Shown: one piece after another, positions 1-7,684 of the stretch
How positions within the stretch are numbered: position 1 is the first letter of the stretch
Layout of the letters: each line of letters opens with the position of its first letter
Source: Actinomadura sp. NBRC 104425
GTDB lineage: Bacteria; Actinomycetota; Actinomycetes; Streptosporangiales; Streptosporangiaceae
Direction: 5' to 3'
NCBI RefSeq assembly: GCF_030269545.1
Contig: NZ_BSTN01000010.1
Span: 62,001-126,000, forward strand
DNA: 64,000 nucleotides
Notes under the pieces: generated by a model
Databases searched by the model: none
Told to the model about the DNA's origin: nothing
The model's input: only the letters and a program-made list of their open reading frames with translations
Position numbers and translations under genes: made by a program

Positions 1-78
1 GAGCACGAGCCCGAGGGTGAAGACGGCCAGGACCCAGCCCTGCCGTACCGGAGCCCGCCAACCTGGCGAGAACAGCAC
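1..78 (-). CDS. Start of a probable membrane protein, cut by the window edge
   Basis: Only the first 26 codons are inside the window. Translation would begin at a GTG 18 nt after the stop of the preceding small gene. The peptide begins VLFSPGWRAPVRQGW and then becomes strongly hydrophobic (VLAVFTLGLVL), as in a first membrane segment. It would be the last visible member of the leftward MauA-like operon. The family cannot be named from this stub, and the start is inferred from spacing and hydrophobicity only. Confidence 0.4.
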   Translation of the reverse strand, partial: MLFSPGWRAPVRQGWVLAVFTLGLVL

Positions 79-96
79 CGACTCGCTGTTACGCGT

Positions 97-279
97 TCAA
101 ACCGACCCCGACAGCGCGTATCCGGCCAGCGCACCCACCGACGCCCAGCACAGGACGGTCGCGTCCCTGGCCGCCGCGGCCACCGCGAGCAGCGCCAGCG
201 CGGCGGCCGGCGGCAGCGGATCGGTCAGGGCGCGGCGCAACCGCCCGGCCGCGGCGGGCGCGTCCGGGGCGGCCGTCAC
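97..279 (-). CDS. Small hydrophobic protein, 60 aa
   Basis: The GTG start overlaps the TGA stop of the cysteine-rich gene in a GTGA arrangement, which indicates translational coupling. The frame encodes 60 residues: a short charged N-terminus (RLRRALTDP) followed by alanine/leucine-rich hydrophobic stretches (LALLAVAAAA and VGALAGYAL), probably two short membrane segments. No family is recognised. Its place between the MauA-like gene and another apparent membrane protein suggests a role in the same export or maturation operon; that is inference. Confidence 0.5.
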   Translation of the reverse strand: MTAAPDAPAAAGRLRRALTDPLPPAAALALLAVAAAARDATVLCWASVGALAGYALSGSV

Positions 280-914
280 TTCTTCTTCACCTTTTTCGCC
301 TTCTTCACCCCGTCCAGGTCGTCGTCCCACTCGACGTCGGGGACGGGCGGCTCCTTCGGGGCGGGCGCGGTGCGGCACGACACCGCCTTGCGGCAGATGG
401 TCCGGTACCAGTTGCCGTGCCTGGACTTCTTCCAGCCGTCGTGGCACCGCCAGGTGACGCCGCCGCTGCAGCCGCCGCACTCGCCGGCGTACGCCCACAG
501 CCAGCCGTCGTACCCGCCGCCGTAGCACTGGTTGGGGCGCAGTTTGTACCTGCCGGGGTCGGACGCGCCCGACTTGTGGAAGCCCTTGTGCCTGCCGCTG
601 GTCCGGCAGCAGGACGGGCACACCAGGCTCGGCCCGCAGCCGGGGGAGCAGTTGTGGTCGTGCGCGTAGGACGGGCAGCGCGGATAGATGTCGTAGTTGC
701 CGGCCAGGCGGAAACCGGCGGCCAGCGCCTGCCGGGCGGGCGGGAACACGCCGAGCGCGTGCAGCCCGGCGGTCGCCCCGGCGGCGGCCAGCCCCGCGAG
801 CAGCCCGCGCCGCCCCGGCAGCGGAGGACGCCCGCCGGGTGCGCGGCGGCGGACGCGCGCGGCACCGGGCGGGCGGGGCCCGCGCAGCGGCGGCACGTCC
901 TCCGGGCCGATCAC
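276..914 (-). CDS. Tat-exported cysteine-rich protein, MauA (amine dehydrogenase light chain)-like
   Basis: The start is a GTG overlapping the upstream TGA (GTGA), giving 212 aa. A long N-terminal leader carries a twin-arginine signal (PGRRGLLAGLAAAGA), and the mature part begins near AGFRLAGNYD. The mature region has 12 cysteines, including VCPSCC and ECGGC, and several tryptophans (DGWLWAY, VTWRC, DGWKK, NWY). It ends in a lysine-rich tail (KKAKKVKKK). Known MADH light chains are Tat-exported, have six disulfides, contain a Trp-derived TTQ cofactor and need MauE and MauD; both partner types are encoded directly upstream here. Sequence resemblance to MauA itself is weak, and no heavy-chain gene is visible, so this may be a divergent relative or another disulfide-rich secreted protein. 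Confidence 0.62.
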   Translation of the reverse strand: MIGPEDVPPLRGPRPPGAARVRRRAPGGRPPLPGRRGLLAGLAAAGATAGLHALGVFPPARQALAAGFRLAGNYDIYPRCPSYAHDHNCSPGCGPSLVCPSCCRTSGRHKGFHKSGASDPGRYKLRPNQCYGGGYDGWLWAYAGECGGCSGGVTWRCHDGWKKSRHGNWYRTICRKAVSCRTAPAPKEPPVPDVEWDDDLDGVKKAKKVKKK

Positions 915-1378
915 CGCGCCGCCTCCGCCGCCGCCAGCTCGCGCAGGGCCTCTGGCGAGCCCACGGGCTCGGCGGCCCGCACGCGCCCGGTGCCGTCCAC
1001 GAGCACCGCGAACGGCGTGGCGGGGATGCGGTACGCGGCGAACAGGCCGTCGTGCTCGTCGGACAGGACGGCCGCCGCGCCCGGCACCTCGTCGTCCGGC
1101 GCCGGGCCGGAGAAGACCGCCCGCACCGGATGGCCGAGCGCCCCCGCGGCCGCCAGGACCTCCTCGCACACGCCGCAGTCGCGGTCCAGGAACAGCAGCA
1201 GGCCGGGGCCGAGCCGGTCGAACCCGGGCGCCGGCGACCCCGGGGCCGGGCCGAGCGGGGCGGTGCGCGGGGCGCCCCCGCCCAGGGCGTGCACCTGCCG
1301 GACGAGCCCGGCCACCACCAGGGCCAGCAGGAGCAGCACCGCCCACGTCACCAGCAGCGCACTGGTTACGAAACTCAT
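911..1378 (-). CDS. MauD-like membrane-anchored thioredoxin-fold protein
   Basis: 155 aa starting MSFVTSALLV, with the ATG overlapping the MauE-like stop (ATGA). Residues about 5-25 form one membrane anchor. A thioredoxin-like domain follows with the redox motif CGVC (in DRDCGVCEEV) and the cis-proline loop IPATPFAVLVD. MauD-type proteins act outside the membrane in disulfide formation or isomerisation of the amine dehydrogenase light chain. The position, between a MauE-like gene and a 12-cysteine exported protein, fits that role. The client protein is inferred from gene order. Confidence 0.8.
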   Translation of the reverse strand: MSFVTSALLVTWAVLLLLALVVAGLVRQVHALGGGAPRTAPLGPAPGSPAPGFDRLGPGLLLFLDRDCGVCEEVLAAAGALGHPVRAVFSGPAPDDEVPGAAAVLSDEHDGLFAAYRIPATPFAVLVDGTGRVRAAEPVGSPEALRELAAAEAAR

Positions 1379-1917
1379 CCGGCCGAACTCCTCTCCCGCT
1401 CCTGCGCCAGGGCGGACGGCAGCGACCACAGCAGCACCGCCAGCACCACCCCCATGGCGACGACGATCAACGACTCGGCGGCGGGACGGGACGCGGGCGG
1501 CCCCCAGACGGCGCCCGCCAGCGCCAGGACGGCCGGCACGCCCGCACGGACGGCCACCCACCCGGTCATCGGCGTCGAGGCGTCACCCGCGCAGCCGCAC
1601 GGCACCGGGTGCGGGCTCGTCCTCGCCACATGCGCCGCATACAGCGCGTAGACGCCCAGCAGGACGGCGGCCACGGCCAGGCACGCGCGCAGCAGATCGT
1701 CCAGGCCCAGAAGCAGCCCCGCCGTCGCCCCCGCGCCGGTGACCGCCTCGGCCGCCACCGCCAGCACCGCCACCGGCCGCACCAGCGGACCCGGCACCGC
1801 CCCGTGCGCCCGCACCGCCGCGACGAGCACCCCGGGTCGCCGCGCGTGCCCCCACAGCGACACGGCCAGCACCAGCGGAACCGCGACCGCCGCGATCCCG
1901 ACCGCAAGCCCGGCCAT
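1375..1917 (-). CDS. MauE/DoxX-like redox membrane protein
   Basis: 180 aa starting MAGLAVGIAA; the start shares one base with the upstream stop (TGATG). About four hydrophobic segments are visible (AGLAVGIAAVAVPLVLAV, a central AVLAVAAEAV...LLLGL, LAVAAVLLGVYALYAAHV, and ESLIVVAMGVVLAVLLW). A cysteine pair lies in the loop VPCGCAGD. MauE-family proteins are integral membrane partners of MauD needed for light-chain disulfide formation. The stop overlaps the MauD-like start, so the two are coupled. Assignment rests on topology, the CxC-type loop and context. Confidence 0.75.
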   Translation of the reverse strand: MAGLAVGIAAVAVPLVLAVSLWGHARRPGVLVAAVRAHGAVPGPLVRPVAVLAVAAEAVTGAGATAGLLLGLDDLLRACLAVAAVLLGVYALYAAHVARTSPHPVPCGCAGDASTPMTGWVAVRAGVPAVLALAGAVWGPPASRPAAESLIVVAMGVVLAVLLWSLPSALAQERERSSAG

Positions 1918-2648
1918 CACCGGACCGCCTCGACCGCCAGCCCGGCCAGCCGCCCGGGGATCCGCTCGGCCAGATGCTCCTCCGGCAGCACCGTGACCAG
2001 CAGCTCCCGCAGTGCCAGCAGGAAGTACGGGCCCTGCCCGGGCAGGGTGTCGCGGAACAGCTCGCCGCCCGCGACCGGCGCGCCCCGCCACGGCGGCAGT
2101 CGCCGCCGGGTCCGCGCGTCCAGCGCGGCGATCTCCAGCAGCCCCAGCCCCGGCACCTCCTTCACCAGCACGGCGTCGGTGACCGCGGCGGCCGCCGGAC
2201 CGGACGGCGCCGCGAGCCCGGGTCGGCGGGCGCGGCCGCGCGGCACGGCGGTGATCCCGTCGTCGTGCTCGGTGAGCCGCAGCGCGTCGAAGAACGCCAC
2301 CGCGTCGGCCGGGCGCGCGTGGTACAGGTGCGTGAACACCGCGTGGCGCCGCCCCTCCCATATCGCGGCCAGCACCGGCTCGCGCATGCCGGTGGCCGGG
2401 TCGCCGATCGCGGTGCGGCCGGTGCGCAGCCGCCCGCCGTGGATGCGGAACTCCTGGTCGAGCCGCCGCACGCCGATGTCCGCGGCCCAGGCCAGCGCGT
2501 CGGCGCGGGTGCCGGCGGAGAACTCGTGCAGGCGGTCGGCGACGGCGATGCGCGCCACCGAGGTCACCGGGCGGCCCAGGTCGTGCCGGCCCGACAGCCG
2601 GACCCGGACGCCGTCGAGCGACCGGTGAACGGCGACCTGGCGCCTCAC
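1917..2648 (-). CDS. Unrecognised protein, first gene of the MauA-like operon
   Basis: 243 aa beginning MRRQVAVHRS. The gene is soluble-looking, with no signal peptide or membrane segment, and is Arg- and Ala-rich. No family was recognised. It is translationally linked to the MauE-like gene by a TGATG overlap and is the first gene after the divergent region shared with dut. In amine dehydrogenase loci the heavy chain would be expected near here, but this protein is shorter than MauB (about 370-400 aa) and shows no beta-propeller repeats, so that identity is not supported. Confidence 0.7.
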   Translation of the reverse strand: MRRQVAVHRSLDGVRVRLSGRHDLGRPVTSVARIAVADRLHEFSAGTRADALAWAADIGVRRLDQEFRIHGGRLRTGRTAIGDPATGMREPVLAAIWEGRRHAVFTHLYHARPADAVAFFDALRLTEHDDGITAVPRGRARRPGLAAPSGPAAAAVTDAVLVKEVPGLGLLEIAALDARTRRRLPPWRGAPVAGGELFRDTLPGQGPYFLLALRELLVTVLPEEHLAERIPGRLAGLAVEAVR

Positions 2649-2693
2649 TGCGGCCCCCCTCTCCCGCGACCACGACTACGGAAGACGACGAAA

Positions 2694-2719
2694 GTGACAC
2701 TACGCGATCGGAGTGTCAC
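2694..2719. promoter_or_regulatory. Inverted repeat between divergent genes
   Basis: GTGACACT and AGTGTCAC form a perfect 8-bp inverted repeat separated by 10 bp, about 45 bp upstream of the leftward operon start and 150 bp upstream of dut. This is a plausible operator. A TAAAGT hexamer at 2759-2764 could serve as a -10 element for dut. No regulator can be assigned. Confidence 0.35.
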
Positions 2720-2868
2720 ACGGTGCAATGCCGCCGGAAGCGGTCAACAGGCTGTGGGTAAAGTCCTTTCGGCGGCGCCGCGCGGCGTGCTCGGCACCGT
2801 TCACCGCCCCGCCCTGGATAGGCTCGGACGGTTCCCGGCGGCGCCCGACCGACCAGCGAGGAGACTTC

Positions 2869-3342
2869 GTGAGCAAGGTGGACGTGCTCATCCGGCGGCT
2901 CGACCCCGACCTGCCGCTGCCCGCGTACGCCCATCCCGGAGACGCCGGCGCCGACCTGGTCACCGCGGTCGACGTGGAACTGGCCCCCGGCGAGCGCGCG
3001 ACGGTGCCCACCGGCATGGCGATCGCGCTGCCAGACGGCTATGCCGCGTTCGTTCACCCGCGTTCCGGTTTGGGCGCTAGGTTGGGGGTGACCATTGTGA
3101 ACGCACCGGGTACGGTCGATGCCGGCTATCGCGGTGAGATCAAGGTGACCCTGCTGAACACCGACCCACGCGCCACCGTCCGGCTGCGGCGCGGCGACCG
3201 CATCGCCCAGATGGTCGTGCAGCGGGTCGAACACGCGGTCTTCCACGAGGTCGCCCGGCTTCCCGGGTCCGCCCGCGGGAACGACGGTTTCGGCTCCACG
3301 GGCGGGTTCGCGGATAATCGGTACGGTAACGAAGGAGCGTGA
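2869..3342 (+). CDS. dut: dUTPase (deoxyuridine 5'-triphosphate nucleotidohydrolase)
   Basis: 157 aa, cytoplasmic and trimeric in the family; it hydrolyses dUTP to dUMP and pyrophosphate, keeping uracil out of DNA. The GTG start at 2869 follows a purine-rich GAGGAGA site. All five dUTPase motifs are present: PGDAGADL (23-30), PRSGLG (63-68), GTVDAGYRGE (80-89, Asp83 being the catalytic base), RGDRIAQMVV, and the C-terminal GFGSTGG that closes over the substrate. Length is normal. It leads the block matching the mycobacterial Rv2697c-Rv2689c order and lies 3 nt from the DUF3710 gene. Confidence 0.95.
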   Translation: MSKVDVLIRRLDPDLPLPAYAHPGDAGADLVTAVDVELAPGERATVPTGMAIALPDGYAAFVHPRSGLGARLGVTIVNAPGTVDAGYRGEIKVTLLNTDPRATVRLRRGDRIAQMVVQRVEHAVFHEVARLPGSARGNDGFGSTGGFADNRYGNEGA

Positions 3343-3345
3343 GTC

Positions 3346-4188
3346 GTGGCTTTTGGACGTCGCCGGCGGGACGACAAGCCCGCCGAGAAGCCCGAGCGGA
3401 CAGCCGACGAGCGGGCGGAGGCGGCGGACGCCGAGACCGAGGCCGAGACCGAGGCTCCCGAGAAGGAGGCCGTCTCCCGCAGCGGACCGTGGGACTTCCA
3501 GGACTCCTATCCCGAGATGCAGCGGCTGGACTTCGGGTCCCTGCTGGTCCCTGTGGCGCAGGGGCTGGGCTTCCAGGTGAATTTCGAGGCGACCCAGGTC
3601 GACGAGGAGGGCAACCCGATCGACGCCCGCCCGGTCGCGGTGCTGGTCCAGCACGGCGAGAGCGCCATGCAGCTGCAGGCCTTCGCCGCGCCCAAGCGCA
3701 GCGGCATCTGGGACGACGTGCGCCGTGAGACCGCCAAGGACATCCAGGAGCAGGCCAACGGCCAGGTCCAGGAGGGCGAGGGCCCGTTCGGCCCCGAGAT
3801 GGTGGCCATGGTGCCCGCCGCGCTGACCGAGGAGGTCCTGGCGGAGATGCCGCAGGAGGTGCGCGAGCAGATCCCCCAGGAGTTCATCGACCAGGGCTGG
3901 GCGCCGCAGCTGATCCGCTTCCTGGGCATCGACGGGCCGCGCTGGTTCCTGCAGGCCGTGGTGCAGGGCGCCGCGGTGCAGGACGAGGAGCAGTGGCAGG
4001 TCCTGGAGGACGTGCTGCGCAACGTGGTGGTGATCCGCGGCGAGCACCCCATGCCACCGCGGGAGCTGCTGGAGCTGCGCATCCCCAAGGAGTTCAGCGA
4101 GGCCGACGAGCAGCAGGAGCAGGAGGAGGAGAAGGTGCAGACCTTCGATCCCTTCGAACGCGGCCCGGAGATCACCGAGGTCCGCTGA
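3346..4188 (+). CDS. DUF3710 family protein
   Basis: 280 aa from a GTG 3 nt after the dut stop, so almost certainly cotranscribed with it. The N-terminus is basic (FGRRRRDDK) and then acidic and low-complexity (Glu/Ala/Thr). The conserved core starts near SGPWDFQDSYPEM, and the C-terminus is Glu/Gln-rich (EQQEQEEEK). This matches the conserved actinobacterial DUF3710 family, found next to dut in mycobacteria (Rv2696c). No enzymatic motif is visible and no function is known to me. Confidence 0.88.
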   Translation: MAFGRRRRDDKPAEKPERTADERAEAADAETEAETEAPEKEAVSRSGPWDFQDSYPEMQRLDFGSLLVPVAQGLGFQVNFEATQVDEEGNPIDARPVAVLVQHGESAMQLQAFAAPKRSGIWDDVRRETAKDIQEQANGQVQEGEGPFGPEMVAMVPAALTEEVLAEMPQEVREQIPQEFIDQGWAPQLIRFLGIDGPRWFLQAVVQGAAVQDEEQWQVLEDVLRNVVVIRGEHPMPPRELLELRIPKEFSEADEQQEQEEEKVQTFDPFERGPEITEVR

Positions 4189-4230
4189 CCCCGCCGCCCG
4201 CGGGCCGGGCGAGGCCGAGCACGACCTGGC

Positions 4231-4261
4231 GGGACGGGCCCATCGGGCACGGGCCCGTCCC
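4231..4261. terminator. Hairpin terminator between convergent genes
   Basis: GGGACGGGCCC and GGGCCCGTCCC form a perfect 11-bp stem with a 9-nt loop between the convergent DUF3710 and CBS-domain genes. There is no U-tract, as is usual in actinomycetes. It could act on both strands. Confidence 0.6.
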
Positions 4262-4293
4262 CGCCCTGTTGTCCTGCGCCCGGTCGTCCTGTG

Positions 4294-4776
4294 CTAGTCG
4301 TCCGGCGCGGCGGCGGACGCGGGCAACAGCCGTTCCAGCAGGTCGGACACGGTGATCGCGCCGATCAGGCGGCCCCGCCGGCCCTCCCGGCCGTCCACGA
4401 CCGCCACCACCGGGCTGTGCGTCTCGGCCATCAGCGCGGCGATCTCCATCACCTGCGCGTCGCCGGGCACCACCGGCAGGCGCGGCGCCCGCTCCGGCAC
4501 CAGCACGTCCCGCACCTTCCGGCCGACGAGTCGCCGGCACATGCGGTCGGCGTGGCCCTCGTCGTAGACGTGGGCCAGCGTCGGGTCCGCCTGAACATAG
4601 TGCGGGACGACGAACCGCAGGATCTGCGACCCGGGCAGCACCGCCACCGGATACCCGTCGTCGTCCACCACGATCAGCCCGGGCAGCCGCCGCTCGGCCA
4701 GCATCCGGGCCGCCTCCAGCGCGTCGGCCTCCGGCCGCGTGACCGGGAAGGGCCTGGCCAGTTCATGTGCCTGCAC
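4294..4776 (-). CDS. CBS-domain pair protein
   Basis: 160 aa, GTG start (MQAHELARPFPV). Two CBS modules fill the protein: residues about 1-75 (ARMLAERRLPGLIVVDDDGYPVAVL in pieces) and about 85-155 (AALMAETHSPVVAVVD, then LIGAITVSDLLERLL). CBS pairs bind adenosine nucleotides and usually regulate a partner enzyme or transporter. This one has no attached catalytic domain, so it is a stand-alone regulator of unknown target. It is convergent with DUF3710 and divergent from the DsbA-like gene. Confidence 0.82.
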   Translation of the reverse strand: MQAHELARPFPVTRPEADALEAARMLAERRLPGLIVVDDDGYPVAVLPGSQILRFVVPHYVQADPTLAHVYDEGHADRMCRRLVGRKVRDVLVPERAPRLPVVPGDAQVMEIAALMAETHSPVVAVVDGREGRRGRLIGAITVSDLLERLLPASAAAPDD

Positions 4777-4873
4777 ACCTCGAACGCTACTGCGCCGTGG
4801 CGGAGACGGCGCCGAGCGCCGCGATCATCCAGACTGGGGCCGGACCGGTCGTGCGGAGCGAGGGAGGCGTGCG

Positions 4874-5701
4874 GTGCCGCAGCGCGGTGACGAACCCGCG
4901 GACGTGATCGAGGCGGGTGGGGACGACGAGCCCGGCGCGGGGCGCGGCGGCCCGCTCGCCCGCCTGTTCGGCGGGCGGTCGCGCACCGCCGCCGCGGTCG
5001 CCGCCGCGGTCGTCGTGCTGGGGGTGATGGCGTTCGCCGCGCTGACCCGCGACGGCGGCCGCACGTCCGGCGACCGCGCCGACGAGCAGGGCGGCATCCC
5101 CGAGGTGGAGGCGCCCTCGTCCCCGACCCCCCACCCCACCCCCACGGTGACGTGGCCCGGGCCCACCCCGCCGCCCGACGACCCCGCCCTGTTCAAAGGC
5201 AGCGACAAGGCGCCGGTCACGATCGTGGAGTTCGGCGACTTCCAGTGCCCCAAATGCGGCACGTTCGCCCGGCGGACCCAGCCCGAGCTGATCCGCCGCT
5301 ACATCGACACCGGGGTGGTCCGGCTGGTCTGGCGCGACTTCCCCACGTTCGGCGAGGAGTCCATGCGGGCGGCGGTGGCGTCCCGCGCGGCGGCCCGGCA
5401 GGGCCGGTTCTGGCAGTTCCACGACGCGCTGTACGCGCGGCAGCCCCGCATGAACAGCGGGCGGATCGATGACGAGTTCCTGCGCGACGTGGCCCGCCGC
5501 GCCGGACTGGACCTGGCCCGCTTCGACGCCGACCGCCGCGACCGCAAGGTGCGCGGCGCCGTCGAGGACGACTTCGCCTTCGGGCAGCGGCTCGGCGTCC
5601 CCGGCACTCCGGCGTTCCTGATCAACGGCGAGCCGTTCTTCGGCGCGCAGCCGCTGTCGGCGTTCGAGCAGGCCATCGAGAAGGCCCGCGCCGCCCGCTG
5701 A
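4874..5701 (+). CDS. Membrane-anchored DsbA-like thiol-disulfide protein
   Basis: 275 aa from GTG 4874, preceded by GAGGGAGG. Residues about 37-58 form one membrane anchor (TAAAVAAAVVVLGVMAFAAL). A Pro/Thr-rich linker follows, then a thioredoxin-like domain of the DsbA (Thioredoxin_4) type with CPKC at 125-128 and the cis-Pro loop GVPGTPAFLING. The catalytic domain should face the cell exterior. Family members form or isomerise disulfides in exported proteins. It lies 3 kb from the cysteine-rich MauA-like protein but in a separate transcription unit. Confidence 0.87.
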   Translation: MPQRGDEPADVIEAGGDDEPGAGRGGPLARLFGGRSRTAAAVAAAVVVLGVMAFAALTRDGGRTSGDRADEQGGIPEVEAPSSPTPHPTPTVTWPGPTPPPDDPALFKGSDKAPVTIVEFGDFQCPKCGTFARRTQPELIRRYIDTGVVRLVWRDFPTFGEESMRAAVASRAAARQGRFWQFHDALYARQPRMNSGRIDDEFLRDVARRAGLDLARFDADRRDRKVRGAVEDDFAFGQRLGVPGTPAFLINGEPFFGAQPLSAFEQAIEKARAAR

Positions 5702-5713
5702 CCCGCCCCGCCG

Positions 5714-6964
5714 TCACAGCCGCGAGGGCCGCACGGGGCGCTTGAGCGCACTGCCCGCCCGCCACACCGACCACGGCAGCTGCCAGTACCCCCATCCGTT
5801 GTGCCACTCCAGCGGCCGGTCGGTGCCGAGGATGGTGACGACGTCGCCCCGCAGCGACTGCGCGTAGAACCAGCGGGCGAACTCCGGGGACGCGTTCACG
5901 CAGCCGTGGCTGACGTTCGCCCGCCCCTGGGCGCGCACCGACCACGGCGCGGCGTGGACGTACTCCCCGCTGGAGGAGATCTGCACCGCGTGGCGGACCG
6001 TCTTGCGGTAGTAGCGGGGGTCCCTGCGGTCGGTGACGCCCATCCACGCCGATGACATCACCACCGGGTCGGCCTTGCCCATGGTCAGGTGGACGCCGCT
6101 GGTGGTGGTGTACTTGCGCGCCCCGCCCTTGCCCGCGCTGATGCCCGCCGACCGCACGGTGCGGCCGTTCACCCGCACGGTCATGCGGTGCCGCGGCACG
6201 TCCACGGTGCTGATCCGGGCCGGGCCCACGCGGAACCCGGTCGCGTGGTCGGACCGGCCGTACACGCCCGGCGCCGCCCGCACCCCCGCGGTGTGCGCCA
6301 CCAGCGCCACCCGCTGCCCGGCGGGCCAGAACCGGCGCGGCCGGAACACCACCCGGCGGCCGTCCAGCCACCGCCACGCGCCCGGCACCGGACGGCTCAT
6401 GCGCAGCTCCAGGGACCGTTCCACCGCCGCGCGGTCGAGCACCGGCCGGTCGAACACGACGATGACCGGCATGCCCACCCCGACCGTCTCACCCGCGCGG
6501 GGCGTCACGTCGGCGATCCCGAACGCGGCCTGCGGGCGCAGTGTGCTGAACCGCGCGGTGGCGGACGTGGGGCGGCCCCCTTCGACGCCGCTGGAGTCGA
6601 CGGTGTAGACGGTGCCGGGGCGCAGCGTCCAGCGCGTGCGCCAGGTGCGGCGGTCGCGCGACATGCGGCCGGGCGCGCGGGTGCCGTCGGCGGCGCGCAC
6701 GACGACGCGGCGCAGCGTGCCGCGCTGCGCGGTCACCACGATCCGCCGGTCGGGCCGCACCCCGCGCGCCCCGTGCCCGGGCGTGATCCAGATGGGCGGC
6801 GGCGCGGCCGCCGCCCCGGACGCGCGGGAGCCCCGTCCGCCCCCGCCGGCCTCGTGTCCGCCTCCGCCGCACGCGGCCAGGGCGGCGAGGGCGGCCGCGA
6901 GCGTCGCGGCCGCGCCCCCGGCCGTCCGGTTCCGCCAAGTCCGTGCGTTGCCCCTGCGCAGCAT
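5714..6964 (-). CDS. Lipoprotein L,D-transpeptidase (YkuD), Ig-like domains
   Basis: 416 aa. The N-terminus carries a lipoprotein signal with lipobox LAAC near residue 36. Two bacterial Ig-like modules follow (about 60-150 and 155-250), then a YkuD catalytic domain with the SHGCVNAS motif; Cys355 is the nucleophile. These enzymes form 3-3 cross-links in peptidoglycan, as mycobacterial LdtMt2 does, and the domain order is the same. A WHNGWGYW stretch near the C-terminus resembles the extra C-terminal segment of that group. The start ATG follows GGGGACAG. It converges with the DsbA-like gene at a 12-nt gap. Confidence 0.92.
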   Translation of the reverse strand: MLRRGNARTWRNRTAGGAAATLAAALAALAACGGGGHEAGGGGRGSRASGAAAAPPPIWITPGHGARGVRPDRRIVVTAQRGTLRRVVVRAADGTRAPGRMSRDRRTWRTRWTLRPGTVYTVDSSGVEGGRPTSATARFSTLRPQAAFGIADVTPRAGETVGVGMPVIVVFDRPVLDRAAVERSLELRMSRPVPGAWRWLDGRRVVFRPRRFWPAGQRVALVAHTAGVRAAPGVYGRSDHATGFRVGPARISTVDVPRHRMTVRVNGRTVRSAGISAGKGGARKYTTTSGVHLTMGKADPVVMSSAWMGVTDRRDPRYYRKTVRHAVQISSSGEYVHAAPWSVRAQGRANVSHGCVNASPEFARWFYAQSLRGDVVTILGTDRPLEWHNGWGYWQLPWSVWRAGSALKRPVRPSRL

Positions 6965-7232
6965 CCTGTCCCCGTACCGTCTGCCATGACCTGCCGATGA
7001 ACATCCCTCTGTAGCGGTCGTCCTACGGAGGGTGACGCCACCAAAACCTAGACGCCGCGCGGCCCGGTCGGGGGGAGGCCGCCGAAGCCGCGCGTCTCGA
7101 TTGGGTGACGGAACCGGGCCGCGCCGCCGCGGCACCGGCCCCGCCCGCCCGTCTCGTCGCAGGTCACCCCGGTTTCCGGCGTTCGCTCCGCCGTCCCGGG
7201 CAGTCCTTGCCGGGATGCCTTACGCTTCCAAC

Positions 7233-7658
7233 ATGGACGAGGTGCCGGCCGATACACGGGCCGCGACGCGCAAAACCCCCGAGTCCGATCGCGGACGCGG
7301 CGGGTTGCGACGCTTCCTGCGCCGCATGACGTCGAGCAAGGCCGAAATGGAGGCCGAAGAGCTGCAGAAGAGCAGCGGAGCGGAGGGCGCCACCCCCATC
7401 ACCGCCTGCGCGGCGCGCAAGCGCGCCTGCGTGGCGGGTACGCTACGTACGGTGACCCTGCGACCCCGTGGCGGGGCTCCGGCCCTGGAGGCCGAGCTCT
7501 ACGACGGCACCGACGTGATCAACCTGGTCTGGCTGGGCCGCCGCAAGATCGCCGGGATCGACCCGGGGCGGCGGCTGCGCGCCGAGGGACTGGTGAGCGT
7601 GCAGGACGGACGCAAGGTCATGTTCAACCCCCGCTACGAGCTGCGCGGGTCAGCGTGA
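7233..7658 (+). CDS. OB-fold nucleic-acid-binding domain protein
   Basis: 141 aa from ATG 7233 (an in-frame ATG at 7215 is also possible; neither has a strong SD). A basic segment (RGGLRRFLRRMTSSKAEMEAEELQK) precedes an OB-fold core with CVAGTLRTVTLRP, AELYDGTDVINLVWLGRRKIAGI and LVSVQDGRKVMFNPRYEL. The arrangement and the neighbouring DUF3159 gene match mycobacterial Rv2694c-Rv2693c. Binding of nucleic acid is inferred from the fold. The stop overlaps the possible upstream start of the next gene. Confidence 0.82.
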   Translation: MDEVPADTRAATRKTPESDRGRGGLRRFLRRMTSSKAEMEAEELQKSSGAEGATPITACAARKRACVAGTLRTVTLRPRGGAPALEAELYDGTDVINLVWLGRRKIAGIDPGRRLRAEGLVSVQDGRKVMFNPRYELRGSA

Positions 7659-7684
7659 CCGCCGGCGCGGCGGAGGGAGGCCCG

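Noticed and set aside
1917..2648. Identification of the first gene of the MauA-like operon as the amine dehydrogenase heavy chain
   Set aside because: The protein is too short (243 aa) and lacks repeated propeller blades and a signal peptide.
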